NCBI RefSeq assembly: GCF_003605405.2
Contig: NZ_QYTW02000010.1
Coordinates: 19,675 to 83,674, forward strand
Direction of reading: 5' to 3'
DNA from: Siminovitchia terrae
GTDB lineage: Bacteria; Bacillota; Bacilli; Bacillales; Bacillaceae_C
Length of the DNA stretch: 64,000 nucleotides
Shown: positions 1 to 9,409 of the stretch, piece after piece
How the letters are laid out: every line of letters starts with the position of its first letter
How positions within the stretch are numbered: position 1 is the stretch's first letter
Notes under the pieces: generated by a model
Database searches by the model: none
Seen by the model: only the letters and a program-made list of their open reading frames with translations
Told to the model about the DNA's origin: nothing
Made by a program: the position numbers and the translations under genes

Positions 1-1178
1 GCTTTTGCAACCTTAATTTGGTTAGTTGTCGATGTCGGTTTTGATGCAGGCTTAGCTTTCAGATACGCGCCGTTAACAAATCCCGTTTTTCCTTTAAACT
101 TAATTTGGTACCAGTTGTTAGAGGTTTTCCCAGTAACAGTGACCTGCTCGTTCTTTTTAAGAGATCCCAGTGAGTTATATTTTGTGCTATCGCCTGAACG
201 AACATTTAAAGAGTCAGCTGTGACGATAAAAGTGCCGCTGGCTTTTGACACTTTAATTTGATTAGTTGGCGGAGCAGGCTCCGATGCTGGTTTAGCTTTT
301 AAATAAGCTCCGCTGACATATCCGGTTTTTCCCTTATAAGTAAATTGATACCACTTCTTGGGAGTGACCCCTGTTACGTTTATCTCTTCATTCTTTTTCA
401 GAGTTCCGATCGTCGGATAATTCGTTCCGTCACCAGTACGGACATTGAGCGAATCTGAAGTTACGATGTAAGTTCCGGTTGCTTTTGAGACAGTGATTTC
501 TTCTGTGTTAGAATTATTCTCGTTAGACGTTCCCCCTGAGGCGTCCCCTTTTTCAGGGAGAGCCAAAGCATTGGCAACACCTGTTGAGATAGCTTCAGAG
601 ATATCATTTAAAAACTCTTCATTTTTTAATAAAGCAGCATCAGATTCATTGTCAATGAAAAGGATCTCAAGCAATATGGAGGCCATCTTCGATTCTCTTA
701 ATACATGAAAGTTAGCTTTTTTCTTTCCACGGTTATTTTTTCCATATTCTTCAAGAACCTTACTGATTTCTTTATTAACCTCGTTTTGTACTTTTATATC
801 TTCAGATGTCGCATTTTTATCATGGATGTAATCCTCATAACCGCTTCCGCCAGCCGCATTGATGTGAACGGATAAGAAGAGGTTAGCGCCCCAGCTATTT
901 GCCATATTAGTCCGCTGATTCAATGATATGTAAACATCAGAAGTGCGAGTCATTTTCGTCTGCACAACATAATTGTTGAGCAGATTTTGGTTGATCTTTT
1001 GAGCGATTTTTAAGGTGAGATCCTTTTCGCGCAATCCGTTACCCGTTGCGCCCGAATCACTTCCTCCATGACCTGCATCAACGATAACCTTCTTTGCGGA
1101 TTGGGCGTCAGCGCGATTGCCGAACAGAGTGAAAACTAATCCTATTGCCAGCAAGGCAAAAAATAACTTATTCTTCAT
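1..1178 (-). CDS. N-acetylmuramoyl-L-alanine amidase with C-terminal SH3 repeats (3' end outside window)
   Basis: Secreted peptidoglycan hydrolase that cleaves the MurNAc-L-Ala amide bond. Reading the minus strand from ATG at 1178 gives a signal peptide (about residues 1-25, ending NRADA) and an Amidase_3 domain. The zinc ligands are visible as H37 in VDAGHGGSDSG, E51 in LREKD and H105 in FLSVHINA, with a later catalytic Glu region at SILLEILFIDNES. Two bacterial SH3 modules follow (about 237-296 and 318-377, each with SLNVR and WYQ..YKGKTGYV-type motifs), separated by Lys/Ala/Pro-rich linkers; a third linker runs off the window at base 1, so more SH3 repeats are likely. The start is set by GAGGTG about 5 bases upstream; an ATG 4 bases further upstream is out of frame and stops after four codons. 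Family assignment is firm; total length is unknown. Confidence 0.93.
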   Translation of the reverse strand, partial: MKNKLFFALLAIGLVFTLFGNRADAQSAKKVIVDAGHGGSDSGATGNGLREKDLTLKIAQKINQNLLNNYVVQTKMTRTSDVYISLNQRTNMANSWGANLFLSVHINAAGGSGYEDYIHDKNATSEDIKVQNEVNKEISKVLEEYGKNNRGKKKANFHVLRESKMASILLEILFIDNESDAALLKNEEFLNDISEAISTGVANALALPEKGDASGGTSNENNSNTEEITVSKATGTYIVTSDSLNVRTGDGTNYPTIGTLKKNEEINVTGVTPKKWYQFTYKGKTGYVSGAYLKAKPASEPAPPTNQIKVSKASGTFIVTADSLNVRSGDSTKYNSLGSLKKNEQVTVTGKTSNNWYQIKFKGKTGFVNGAYLKAKPASKPTSTTNQIKVAK

Positions 1179-1743
1179 TCATACACCTCATTAAAATAAA
1201 GTTCATATTGGTAAAAGTAAACTTGCTTGTCATATCAGCTTGTCATAAAAAACAACACCTCTAATAACCTTAGTTTCTACTCTTTTTATTATCGGCAGAT
1301 CGTAAGATGACTTTAGTCTGATTCCTCCACCTGGCAAATTTTTCTATTTTATGCATTTAAGATAGTAAAAAAAGATGTCATTTAGGGAGTGGTATTTTTT
1401 GGCAAATCAATCACTTTTGCAATCATAGCAGGCGTCAGTATTTACGTAAAAATCGAGCTTTTTCCTGTTTAAAAAGAGTTCGTTATAATTTTCAAATAAA
1501 TATATACAAATGGTTAGAAAGGACCTAATATAGTAATAGTTACCTATATAAGGGGGGAGAAAGAACAAATGTTAAATCGAAGCAAGAAGATGTAGAAGCA
1601 GCCCCATAACAATATTCCAGGAGCGTCAATATCATACACTTCAAAAAAATAGAAGCTGAGGGTGTAATAATAAAAAGGTTCAAGCATAACTAGTTAACCA
1701 GCCAATCGTTTTATGAAAATGAAGATGAGAGAAGGGTCTATGA
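1179..1743. other. Intergenic region between divergent wall-protein genes, with an 8-codon ORF
   Basis: Divergent spacer between the amidase (minus) and the Big2 protein (plus). I see no gene of normal size. At 1569-1595 an ATG follows the strong ribosome binding site AGGGGGGAG and opens an 8-codon frame (MLNRSKKM) that ends in TAG about 150 bases before the Big2 gene. It could be a leader peptide or a decayed start. A TATAAT-like hexamer lies near 1485 without a convincing -35 element. Confidence 0.4.
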
Positions 1744-3822
1744 ATGAAAAAGAATATATGGATAAAAGTCGTATTCATTACTACGTTACTTTTATCTTTT
1801 GCATTAGGTAATTCGGCAGATGCTGCCAATCAAAGCTCTATAGGTGATGGTACATATACAGTTGGGCAGGATATTTCTGTGGAGCTAAGTAAGCTCAGCA
1901 TCTCAAAAGGGGCAGCCGATATCTCCATCAAAAGAGGAGATATCGAATTGTTGTCTGAAACCCTTGATGGCACTCAACACTATTCTCCAAATCAAGTGAC
2001 TGCGAGTTTAGAAAATGGTGATAAAATCGAGGTTCTACTCCATGATGGAGCAGCAAATATAAGTGTCCAGGAAATCCCTGAATTGGATTTAACACAGATT
2101 CCAGGTGGCTTCTATGAGATCGGAGTCGATATTCCAGAAGGAACTTACACAATAAAAAGCAATAACGATGAAGGAGCCTCTATTGATATTTTAGATAGCC
2201 AATACAATAAGAAGGATTCTATTGATGTAGATTTTGCTGAAGCTGTTGATCAGGAGTTTTCAAAAGGTGACAAAATTTATCTTTACGGTTTAACAGGGAC
2301 GGTAAATTTTGAAGAGGAAATAGTCGTACCTCAAAGCATTTCTCTCAATAAGTCCAGTTTATCCTTAAAGGTAAACAAGACTGCAAGCTTAACCGCTACT
2401 GTTCAACCATCCACTGCCGAAAATAAAGAAGTCAGCTGGTCAAGCAGTGATCCAAAAATCGCTACAGTGGATCAAAAAGGAAATGTTAAGGCGCTAAAAG
2501 CAGGCAAGGCTACTATTACGGCTACAGCAAAAGGTGATGATTCTGTTAAAAAGAGCATTCCAGTCACCGTGACAAAAGTTATTCCGACTGAGCTAAAGTT
2601 AAGTAAGTCAACTTTAAATATTGCAATTAAACAGACGTATAAGGTCAATGCAACAGTAACCCCGGCGGATGCGGCGAACAAGTCGGTCGTTTGGAAAAGC
2701 TCAAATGCAAAAGTAGCTACTGTTGATTCAAAAGGAAATATTAAAGGGATTGCCAGCGGTTCTGCTACAATTACTGCCACTACTAAAGATAACCCAAAAG
2801 TGTCGAAAAAAGTAGCAGTAAAGGTCTCGCCTAAAACAGTAAAATTAGACAAAACTAGTTTATCTTTAATTGCTGGTAAGACGGCTACATTGAAGGCAAC
2901 AGTTTCTCCATCGGATAGTACAGATAAGGGTGTAACGTGGAAATCATCCAATACGAAAATTGCGACTGTGAACAGTAAAGGTAAAGTAACGGGAAAAACA
3001 AAGGGAACAGCCACAATAACTGCGACTGCCAAAGGTGCAAAATCAGCTCAGGCAAAGGTGACCATTAAAGCACCGATTGCGGCAAAATCTATTAAACTCA
3101 ACAAAAAATCGGCGACCTTAAATAAAGGAAAAAGCTTAACATTAACTGCTACCATTAGTCCAAAAAACACCACTAATAAAACAGTGACATGGAAATCATC
3201 CAATACAAAAGTGGCAACTGTGGATAGTAAAGGAAAAGTAACAGCAAAAGGTGCGGGAACAGCCAAGATCACGGCCAAAACGAGCAATGGCAAAACGGCG
3301 ACAGCCACGATCACAGTACCTTACGTAAAAAATTTAAGTGCGGGAACTTGGAAAGCAGGAACAGATATACCTGCTGGGCGTTATCTGATTACGACCAAGT
3401 CGGGGAGCGGTAATTTGGTGATTACCATGAAATCATACGACCGTTTTGTGAATGAAATTCTTTCGAGTAAAGATGATGGGTTTGGTGTCACTCGCGTAGC
3501 GACTGATATTAAGGCCGGAGATAAAATAGAGATTATGGGTTTAAATAGTGTCCAGTTTACCCGTGTGAAAAATGTAAAATCCAATACGCTGCATGCAGGA
3601 TACTGGACAGTCGGCAAAGACATATCACCTGGGAAGTATAAAATTACAACCCCAAGCGGAAATGGCAATTTAATTGTTCATAGGGGGAGCCGATTACTTG
3701 TAAATGAAATTCTTACAAGTAAGTCTGATGGATTTGGAGTAAGAAGTGTGACAACTACACTTAAATCTGGGGATAAAATCCAGATATCTAGTTTAAACAA
3801 GGTGAATTTTACAAAAAAATGA
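1744..3822 (+). CDS. Secreted Big2 (Ig-like) repeat protein
   Basis: 692-residue exported protein, probably a wall or matrix component. Residues 1-27 are a signal peptide (ending SADAA). Four Big_2 domains lie at roughly 198-275, 280-358, 361-440 and 447-525. Each has the hallmark LxLxKxxxxL start, a central KSSNxKVATVDSKGxVxA strand and the end GxATITATxK. The Big2 block is bracketed by a different repeat: copies of G-x-Y/W-x-x-G-x-DIPxGxYxI occur twice before (about 37 and 120) and twice after it (about 530 and 610), the last two nearly identical (SGSGNLVI / SGNGNLIV). There is no LPXTG sorting signal and no transmembrane anchor. The start is the ATG after GAGAGAAGGG; an intrinsic terminator follows directly, so it is likely a single-gene unit. 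Confidence 0.85.
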   Translation: MKKNIWIKVVFITTLLLSFALGNSADAANQSSIGDGTYTVGQDISVELSKLSISKGAADISIKRGDIELLSETLDGTQHYSPNQVTASLENGDKIEVLLHDGAANISVQEIPELDLTQIPGGFYEIGVDIPEGTYTIKSNNDEGASIDILDSQYNKKDSIDVDFAEAVDQEFSKGDKIYLYGLTGTVNFEEEIVVPQSISLNKSSLSLKVNKTASLTATVQPSTAENKEVSWSSSDPKIATVDQKGNVKALKAGKATITATAKGDDSVKKSIPVTVTKVIPTELKLSKSTLNIAIKQTYKVNATVTPADAANKSVVWKSSNAKVATVDSKGNIKGIASGSATITATTKDNPKVSKKVAVKVSPKTVKLDKTSLSLIAGKTATLKATVSPSDSTDKGVTWKSSNTKIATVNSKGKVTGKTKGTATITATAKGAKSAQAKVTIKAPIAAKSIKLNKKSATLNKGKSLTLTATISPKNTTNKTVTWKSSNTKVATVDSKGKVTAKGAGTAKITAKTSNGKTATATITVPYVKNLSAGTWKAGTDIPAGRYLITTKSGSGNLVITMKSYDRFVNEILSSKDDGFGVTRVATDIKAGDKIEIMGLNSVQFTRVKNVKSNTLHAGYWTVGKDISPGKYKITTPSGNGNLIVHRGSRLLVNEILTSKSDGFGVRSVTTTLKSGDKIQISSLNKVNFTKK

Positions 3823-3831
3823 TGCAAGGAG

Positions 3832-3858
3832 GACGCCTTCTAATGGGCGTCTTTTTTT
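3832..3858 (+). terminator. Intrinsic terminator of the Big2 gene
   Basis: GACGCC and GGCGTC form a perfect 6-bp stem with an 8-base loop, followed by seven T. It lies 10 bases after the Big2 stop codon. Confidence 0.85.
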
Positions 3859-3991
3859 ATCCATTAAAAAGATTCCGTTCACTCTACTCTATCATTGAAG
3901 TTCTCACAATACGCCACAAGACGCACTTATTTATCTCACAGCATATTAATCAACTAAACAGGAAACGTCTAACATAGGAATTTGCCAAACA

Positions 3992-4000
3992 TGTTATAAT
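3992..4000 (+). promoter_or_regulatory. Candidate extended -10 promoter for the glucosaminidase gene
   Basis: TGTTATAAT matches the extended -10 consensus TGnTATAAT, 87 bases before the ATG at 4087. No good -35 hexamer is visible 17 bases upstream, which is tolerable for an extended -10. Confidence 0.4.
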
Positions 4001-4086
4001 TAGACAATACTATTTCCAGTATTAGTATGGTACAGGAATAAAATGTAATTTCACTATACAAAAACCTTATTCTCAGGGGGGAACAA

Positions 4087-6237
4087 ATGAAAAAGCTATC
4101 TGCCATTTTTTTAATAATGTTAATTTTCTTTTCTTATTCAAGCCCGTTACACGCTGAAGTAGCCAAAGGAACCCAATCTACTGTAGAGAAGAAAATAAGC
4201 AAACTTGGTCATATAAGCAATTCTAAAGTAAAAATCTATTCAAATTTACAATTAAAGTCATTTAAAACGGCTGGTTCCAAATTTACAAACCAAGTCTATT
4301 ACATTAAAAAACAAGCAACTATAAAAAAAGAAATCTATTATTTAATTAGCAATCAACCCAGTGATACAAAAGGTGTATTTGGCTGGGTAAAAGCTAAAGA
4401 CATGTCGACTCGGCAGCATAAAGGAGTAGACAAAAAGAAAAAGACGCTTTATGTAAAAGGAACCGGGAAAGCTTTTAGTAAAGCCTGGGGTGGTAAAAAA
4501 GACTATGTATATAACAACTTGTCCAAATATAAAAATCGCTCTTTTCAAGTCGATTTGACTGAAAAGGTGGGAAACAATTTATGGTATCGAGGGACGCTTG
4601 ATGGCAAAACAGTTTGGATCTTGGGCAGTGATGTTGTACAAGCCAAGGAAAGCAAGACAAGCAAACTCGGTCATATCAAAAATTCAAAAGTGAGAATCTA
4701 TAAAACACTTGGTTCTCCATCTTCAATAGCTGCAGGTTCAACATATACCAACTTTGTTTATTACATAAAAAAACAGTCGATTATTAATGGGACCACCTAT
4801 TATTTAATCAGTAAACAACAAAGCGATACAAAAGGCACGGTTGGTTGGGTGAATGAGAAAGACTTATCAACAAAATTACATAAATACTTGGATAACTCAA
4901 AAAAGGATTTATATATTAAGGGAACCGGCAGTGCCTACAGCAAAATATGGGGCGGCCGGAAGGAACTAGTATACAGCGATTTAAAACAACATACAGACAA
5001 AATACTTAATATAAATCTTACCGAGAAGGTTGACAACGATGTTTGGTATCGGGGAACCTTAAATAGTAAAACGGTCTGGATTCACTCTTCGAACCTAAAA
5101 GAAAGTAAGAATACATCTACTCAAAATAACATGACTCTTAAAGAAGCCATTGATATTCAAATGAAGCAAAAACCGCAAACGGATAAGTATCGCGATAAAA
5201 ATGCTTTTGTTCACAAGGACTATATAAAAATTGAAAAGTCCGGAGAAATTATAGGGAATGAAATCGCCCTGCGCACTTCTCCAAAACTTGGAGATAATGT
5301 GCATACAACTCTCAAAAATAAAGCCAAGGTAATGATTTTGGACACGGTCACCGGAGACCAATCTGAAGGAACCAACGAATGGTATAAAATAAAATATAGC
5401 AACAAGGAGCTTTACGTAGAGTCCTCTTTGGTGGATCTAAAATCGACCACAGCTTCTGTCACATCAAATGTGGATATTATGGAATCAGCGAGTACAAACA
5501 GCCATGTATATGCGACCCTTGGAAAGGGAACTAAGGTCACAATTGTGAACGAGGGAGCAACCTGGCACGAAATTCAGTTTGGGACATGGAGAAACGCAAA
5601 GGCAAGTGACGTGGAACAATATTTAAGTCCAAACAACAACAGCCAGTATCAGCATTTACTATTATCTTCAAGTGCGGGTGTGTCTGCCGCTGAATTAAAT
5701 AAAGTATTAGCTGGCAAGGGCATCTTGGATGGCCTTGGCAAAGCTTTTCTTGATGGTGGAACAAAACACAAGGTGAATGAAATATATTTAATTTCCCATG
5801 CGTTTTTGGAGACTGGTCAAGGGACATCGCAATTGGCTAAAGGAATTGAAGTAGGAAAGGATCATGGGGGTAAAGCTGTACTTGTTACTTCCGAGAATCG
5901 AAAAAGCTTAAAGGAGATTAAAAAGGTTTATAATATGTTTGGAATCAAGGCGTATGATTCCTGCCCAAACACCTGCGGTGCTGAGCATGCATATGAAAAA
6001 GGGTGGGATACACCTTCCAAGGCTATTATCGGCGGTGCAGAGTTTATTGGAAAACAGTATATCCATAATGAGTACAAACAAAATACCATCTATAAAATGA
6101 GATGGAACTTTGCTAATCCATCAAAGCAATATGCGACAGATGTTGGCTGGGCTGTAAAACAGACTTCAAGAATCGAGTCGATCTACAAACAGTTGGATCA
6201 TACAAAGCTGGAGTTTGATATTCCCAAATTCAAATAG
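4087..6237 (+). CDS. Secreted endo-beta-N-acetylglucosaminidase with GW-like and SH3 modules
   Basis: 716-residue autolysin-like protein. Signal peptide at about residues 1-24 (SSPLHAE). Two GW-type wall-binding modules of about 140 residues (about 37-175 and 190-325) are clear internal repeats: both start SKLGHI.NSKV.IY and contain YYLIS..SDTKG..GWV and TEKV.N..WYRGTL..KTVWI. Two SH3-like segments follow (about 388-440 and 450-520). The C-terminal 175 residues form a LytD/GH73-type glucosaminidase domain, with NEIYLISHAFLETGQGTSQL containing the probable catalytic Glu, then YNMFGIKAYDSCP and AEHAYEKGWDTPSKAIIGGA. It cuts the GlcNAc-MurNAc backbone; GW modules typically bind lipoteichoic acid. 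RBS CAGGGGGGAACAA precedes the ATG. Stands alone between terminators. Confidence 0.88.
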   Translation: MKKLSAIFLIMLIFFSYSSPLHAEVAKGTQSTVEKKISKLGHISNSKVKIYSNLQLKSFKTAGSKFTNQVYYIKKQATIKKEIYYLISNQPSDTKGVFGWVKAKDMSTRQHKGVDKKKKTLYVKGTGKAFSKAWGGKKDYVYNNLSKYKNRSFQVDLTEKVGNNLWYRGTLDGKTVWILGSDVVQAKESKTSKLGHIKNSKVRIYKTLGSPSSIAAGSTYTNFVYYIKKQSIINGTTYYLISKQQSDTKGTVGWVNEKDLSTKLHKYLDNSKKDLYIKGTGSAYSKIWGGRKELVYSDLKQHTDKILNINLTEKVDNDVWYRGTLNSKTVWIHSSNLKESKNTSTQNNMTLKEAIDIQMKQKPQTDKYRDKNAFVHKDYIKIEKSGEIIGNEIALRTSPKLGDNVHTTLKNKAKVMILDTVTGDQSEGTNEWYKIKYSNKELYVESSLVDLKSTTASVTSNVDIMESASTNSHVYATLGKGTKVTIVNEGATWHEIQFGTWRNAKASDVEQYLSPNNNSQYQHLLLSSSAGVSAAELNKVLAGKGILDGLGKAFLDGGTKHKVNEIYLISHAFLETGQGTSQLAKGIEVGKDHGGKAVLVTSENRKSLKEIKKVYNMFGIKAYDSCPNTCGAEHAYEKGWDTPSKAIIGGAEFIGKQYIHNEYKQNTIYKMRWNFANPSKQYATDVGWAVKQTSRIESIYKQLDHTKLEFDIPKFK

Positions 6238-6248
6238 AAACTAAAATA

Positions 6249-6296
6249 AAAAAGGCATCTAAGGTCAAGGGAAACTGACCTCAGATGCCTTTTTTA
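6249..6296. terminator. Bidirectional terminator between convergent genes
   Basis: AGGCATCT-A-AGGTCA pairs with TGACCT-C-AGATGCCT around an 8-base loop. The A-run on the left and the T-run on the right let it serve both the plus-strand glucosaminidase gene and the minus-strand LCP gene. Confidence 0.85.
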
Positions 6297-6343
6297 CTTC
6301 GGAAAACAAGAGCGGTAACAGAAAATGAGACATTACGCCGACT

Positions 6344-7402
6344 TTATGGAGCCTGTTCTAACGTTTCATCCTCTTCCTGTTCTTGTCCAGCCGGTTTGGC
6401 CATCTCAGTATTATCATAAGTGGCAATGTCCAGATGTTCTTTCAGCTTGCCTTTGACATCCGCCAGGCTATCTTCATTAATCTGCCAGTAATAAATATTC
6501 TGTCCCTGGCTGTTCATGATTCGTGTATCTTCACCCTCAAGTGTATAGGATTCAATGCTCAAATTGCCGGAAACAGCGTAATCAACAAAGGCTTTAATTT
6601 CATCGAACGTCATATCCGTTCTCATATTGTCACCGATCGCATCAATCACTTTTCCATATTTGGTTAATGAAGTCCCACTGGCAGCTTTTGCCGCAATGGC
6701 TTTCATGATCTCCTGCTGGCGTTTACCGCGCTCAATATCGTTGTCTAGCTTTCTGGTTCTAGCAAGTGCCAAAGCTTCTTCGCCATCCAGCTTTTGCATT
6801 CCGGCTTCAAGTGAAATAGCACCGGCCTTGTCCTTAGAATTCTGTTCTGAGAAGGCATATGGAACATCCACATCTATGCCATCTAAAGCATCGACCACAG
6901 CCATGAACGCTTCAAAGTCAAGACGAACATAATAATCAACAGGGATATCCATTAAATCCTCAACAGTTTCTATAGTAGCACGAGGCCCGCCATACTTGTG
7001 CGCATGATTAATCTTTGTACTATAACCAACCTCTTTGATGTAGACATAAGAGTCACGAGGAATCGTCAACAGCTTCACAGACTTTTCCTTTTCATTCAAA
7101 GTGGCGAGCATAAGGGCATCGGAGCGGGCATTGTCAGAAAAACCACGTTTTTCACTCTCATCGATACCAATAAAAAGAATCGAGACATTATCAATGTGAG
7201 GGTCCACCTTTTTATCACGGAGATCAGATTTTCCCCGATCATCAAAAAAGGCACCACCCATCATGTTTTCAGCTTTTTTATATAAGTATGTGCCATAAGA
7301 AGCGCTGACTGCTGCAACAAGCAGCAAAGGAAAAATCGCGAACCAAAAAATACGCCTTCTGCGCTTCCGCTTTTTAGTTTCTGTAGAATTATGTCGTCCC
7401 AT
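6344..7402 (-). CDS. LytR-CpsA-Psr (LCP) family protein
   Basis: 352 residues. Membrane-anchored enzyme of the family that transfers undecaprenyl-linked teichoic acids or capsule to peptidoglycan on the outer face of the membrane. A very basic N-terminus (TKKRKRRRR) precedes one transmembrane helix (about 17-40). The LCP domain (about 75-260) shows NVSILFIGIDESE, SDALMLATLN, KLLTIPRDSYVYI, KINHAHKYGG, DYYVRLDFEAFMAVVDALDGI, LALARTRKLDNDIERGKRQQ, with the conserved Asp/Arg residues that bind the polyprenyl pyrophosphate. A Glu-rich tail ends the protein. The start is ATG at 7402 because AAAAGGAG lies just upstream; an in-frame TTG 21 bases earlier would sit on that RBS. It is downstream of tagD-tagB on the same strand, which suits a wall teichoic acid ligase. 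Confidence 0.9.
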   Translation of the reverse strand: MGRHNSTETKKRKRRRRIFWFAIFPLLLVAAVSASYGTYLYKKAENMMGGAFFDDRGKSDLRDKKVDPHIDNVSILFIGIDESEKRGFSDNARSDALMLATLNEKEKSVKLLTIPRDSYVYIKEVGYSTKINHAHKYGGPRATIETVEDLMDIPVDYYVRLDFEAFMAVVDALDGIDVDVPYAFSEQNSKDKAGAISLEAGMQKLDGEEALALARTRKLDNDIERGKRQQEIMKAIAAKAASGTSLTKYGKVIDAIGDNMRTDMTFDEIKAFVDYAVSGNLSIESYTLEGEDTRIMNSQGQNIYYWQINEDSLADVKGKLKEHLDIATYDNTEMAKPAGQEQEEDETLEQAP

Positions 7403-7489
7403 TTGGGGTGAACTCCTTTTCAATTAGAGATACGCTATTCTCTATCATACTACCATTTCGCTCAACCGTACATACCTTTCATTAGAAAA

Positions 7490-8662
7490 TTACCCTCTAC
7501 TAATAGTTTCTGCACTTTTGTTTTTCGAGTAAATAGCTTGAATTAAGCGTATACTGGAGGTTCCTGTCGAAAATTCATTCCACTCATTTGCAAATTTCAC
7601 AATTTGGTCATAATTATACTTGTTTGTTTGAATGGCTTCAACAAGCTCTTTTGAATTATAAACTACTGGACCTGGAACAAGCTGCTCATAAGGCTCCCAG
7701 AAGCCACGGGATTTACCGTATTCCTCCAAATCGTACGCGAAGAAGATCATGGGTCTTTGTAAAAGCGAAAATTCAAAAGGAATGGAGGAGTAATCCGAAA
7801 TTAAAAGGTCGGTTACTACCAACAAGTGATTGATATCCGGGTAGTCGGAAACATCATATACAAAGTCTGGATATTGATTGGCAAATTCAAAGTGGACAGC
7901 AGGATGAAGTCGCAACAATAATATATATTCATCTTTTAATTGCCGATACATATAGTCAATATTCAGCGGAAGGGACGATACATTAAATTCACCCTCACGA
8001 TAAGTCGGGGCATATAAAATGACTTTTCTCTCTTGAATGATCGGATATGTCTTTTTTAAAGCAGCTACGGTTTTCTGTAGGGCCTGCTCATCAAAAAAGA
8101 AATCTGTCCGGGGAATTCCAGTTCGAAGAATATTTTCTTCTCTAATCCCGAAACTTTCCCGATAGATATCTGCCATTTTTTCACCGCCGACAACGGCACA
8201 ATCGAATTGGCTGTATACCTTTTTAAAGCGTTCAATCGCTTTAGGTGATCGACCTGCATTGGAAGGATCCATAAGGCCAAATTGTTTAATCGCACCCGCT
8301 GCATGCCAAAGTTGTACACATTTCACATTCGGCTTAAACTTCACTGCTGCCAAAAATCCGAAGTAATTGTCGATAAAAATCATATTTGACGTCGCTAAAT
8401 GATAAATCGAACGTATCCAACCCCAAAAATGTCTCAACTCAAAATTCAATTCAATTCCATCGAAATTTACCCGACATGAATCAGTTTTTAACACAACAAT
8501 TTTTTCATCAGTTTGCTTTTCCAGTTCTTTTAACGTAAACAAAACATTGTCCCCAAAGGAAGCAACGAAAGTTGTTTTCTTCTTTTGGGGACAAATGCTG
8601 AATATTGTAAAGAAAAAGCGAAAAACAAACAGATATAACTGAATTGCAACTTCCCTAGCCAT
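7490..8662 (-). CDS. tagB: CDP-glycerol glycerophosphotransferase, TagB-like primase
   Basis: 390 residues, close to the size of TagB (about 380). TagB adds the first glycerol phosphate to the ManNAc-GlcNAc-PP-undecaprenol linkage unit at the inner face of the membrane. Motifs seen: hydrophobic N-terminus, VQLWHAAGAIKQFGL (family His), ETGIPRTDFFF-like RTGIPRTDFFF, VILYAPTYREGEF, LLLRLHPAVH and LLISDYSSIPFEF, i.e. the catalytic His/Asp landmarks of the Glyphos_transf family. The QLWHAAGAIK form is that of TagB rather than of TagF (QTWHGTPLK). The start overlaps the tagD stop by 8 bases, so the two are translationally coupled. TagB versus another single-domain transferase is inferred from this motif and the neighbour. 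Confidence 0.85.
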   Translation of the reverse strand: MAREVAIQLYLFVFRFFFTIFSICPQKKKTTFVASFGDNVLFTLKELEKQTDEKIVVLKTDSCRVNFDGIELNFELRHFWGWIRSIYHLATSNMIFIDNYFGFLAAVKFKPNVKCVQLWHAAGAIKQFGLMDPSNAGRSPKAIERFKKVYSQFDCAVVGGEKMADIYRESFGIREENILRTGIPRTDFFFDEQALQKTVAALKKTYPIIQERKVILYAPTYREGEFNVSSLPLNIDYMYRQLKDEYILLLRLHPAVHFEFANQYPDFVYDVSDYPDINHLLVVTDLLISDYSSIPFEFSLLQRPMIFFAYDLEEYGKSRGFWEPYEQLVPGPVVYNSKELVEAIQTNKYNYDQIVKFANEWNEFSTGTSSIRLIQAIYSKNKSAETISRG

Positions 8663-9053
8663 TGTTTGCCTGGTTTAAATCATTCTTAATTTTTGTTGTT
8701 GAGATACCAACAGTCCTTGGAAGGTAAACAACATCGCAATATTCTTTTAAGAAGTCGAACTTCCCTTCCCAGTCATCACCCATTACAAAAACATCGACAT
8801 CATGATTTTGAACATCTTCGACTTTTTGCTCCCAAGTATGCTCAGGAATGACCTCATCTACATACCGAATTGCTTCCAAGATCGCCTTACGCTGCTCAAA
8901 AGAGTAATAAGCTTTCTTTCCTTTTAAGGCATTAAACTCGTCAGATGAAATGGCCACAATCAAATAATCGCCGTATTCTTTTGCGCGGCGTAAAATATTG
9001 ATATGCCCGGTATGGAGTAAGTCGAATGTTCCATACGTGATTACTTTTTTCAT
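8655..9053 (-). CDS. tagD: Glycerol-3-phosphate cytidylyltransferase
   Basis: 132 residues, full length for TagD. Makes CDP-glycerol from CTP and sn-glycerol 3-phosphate, the donor used by all TagB/TagF-type enzymes in this window. The nucleotidyltransferase signature TYGTFDLLHTGHINIL (HxGH) is at the N-terminus, and the second signature VGISTTKIK is near the C-terminus (about 112-120), with FVMGDDWEGKFD between. ACGGAGGG sits 6 bases before ATG. First gene of a tagD-tagB pair. In Bacillus subtilis the same enzymes are split over divergent operons, so the coupled order here differs. Confidence 0.96.
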   Translation of the reverse strand: MKKVITYGTFDLLHTGHINILRRAKEYGDYLIVAISSDEFNALKGKKAYYSFEQRKAILEAIRYVDEVIPEHTWEQKVEDVQNHDVDVFVMGDDWEGKFDFLKEYCDVVYLPRTVGISTTKIKNDLNQANNG

Positions 9054-9409
9054 TATAGACCCTCCGTTAATAAGTAGGTACTATATCAATCGATAAAAGT
9101 CCGTCTAAAACCTCATCACTCATTATACTTGATTTATTTAAAAATAAAAACCACACTTTTAAAAGCAAAAGGCCATACACTGAGAAGTTGTATGATTTTA
9201 AAGGTAATTCGGACAAGAATGCCTGTACCCTTAATGTTGGAGAGAGGGATGTCTGTATATATTTTTCCATGGCATTTCTCAATAAACTCTTCTTGGTCCG
9301 ACAATCTACCGTTTTTTCTTACTGTGAGTTTTGCTTGATGTTAAAATCCTCTTTTTAACTATAGTGGATACTCCTGATTTTACTAGCTTTTGTAGAAATA
9401 TTCACAGGT
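9054..9409. other. Intergenic region upstream of tagD
   Basis: Spacer between the 3' end of the phosphoglycerol transferase gene and tagD, both on the minus strand. A TATAAT hexamer on the minus strand (9122-9127) lies about 70 bases upstream of tagD and may be its -10 box, but the -35 is poor. Short open frames here lack family features and RBS; I see no gene. Confidence 0.4.

Noticed and set aside
2472-3314. Long minus-strand open frames opposite the Big2 domains
   Set aside because: Low-complexity Val/Ala/Phe translation is the antisense of Thr/Lys-rich repeats.
9067-9338. Short open frames on both strands upstream of tagD
   Set aside because: No RBS, mutually overlapping, in the expected promoter region of tagD.
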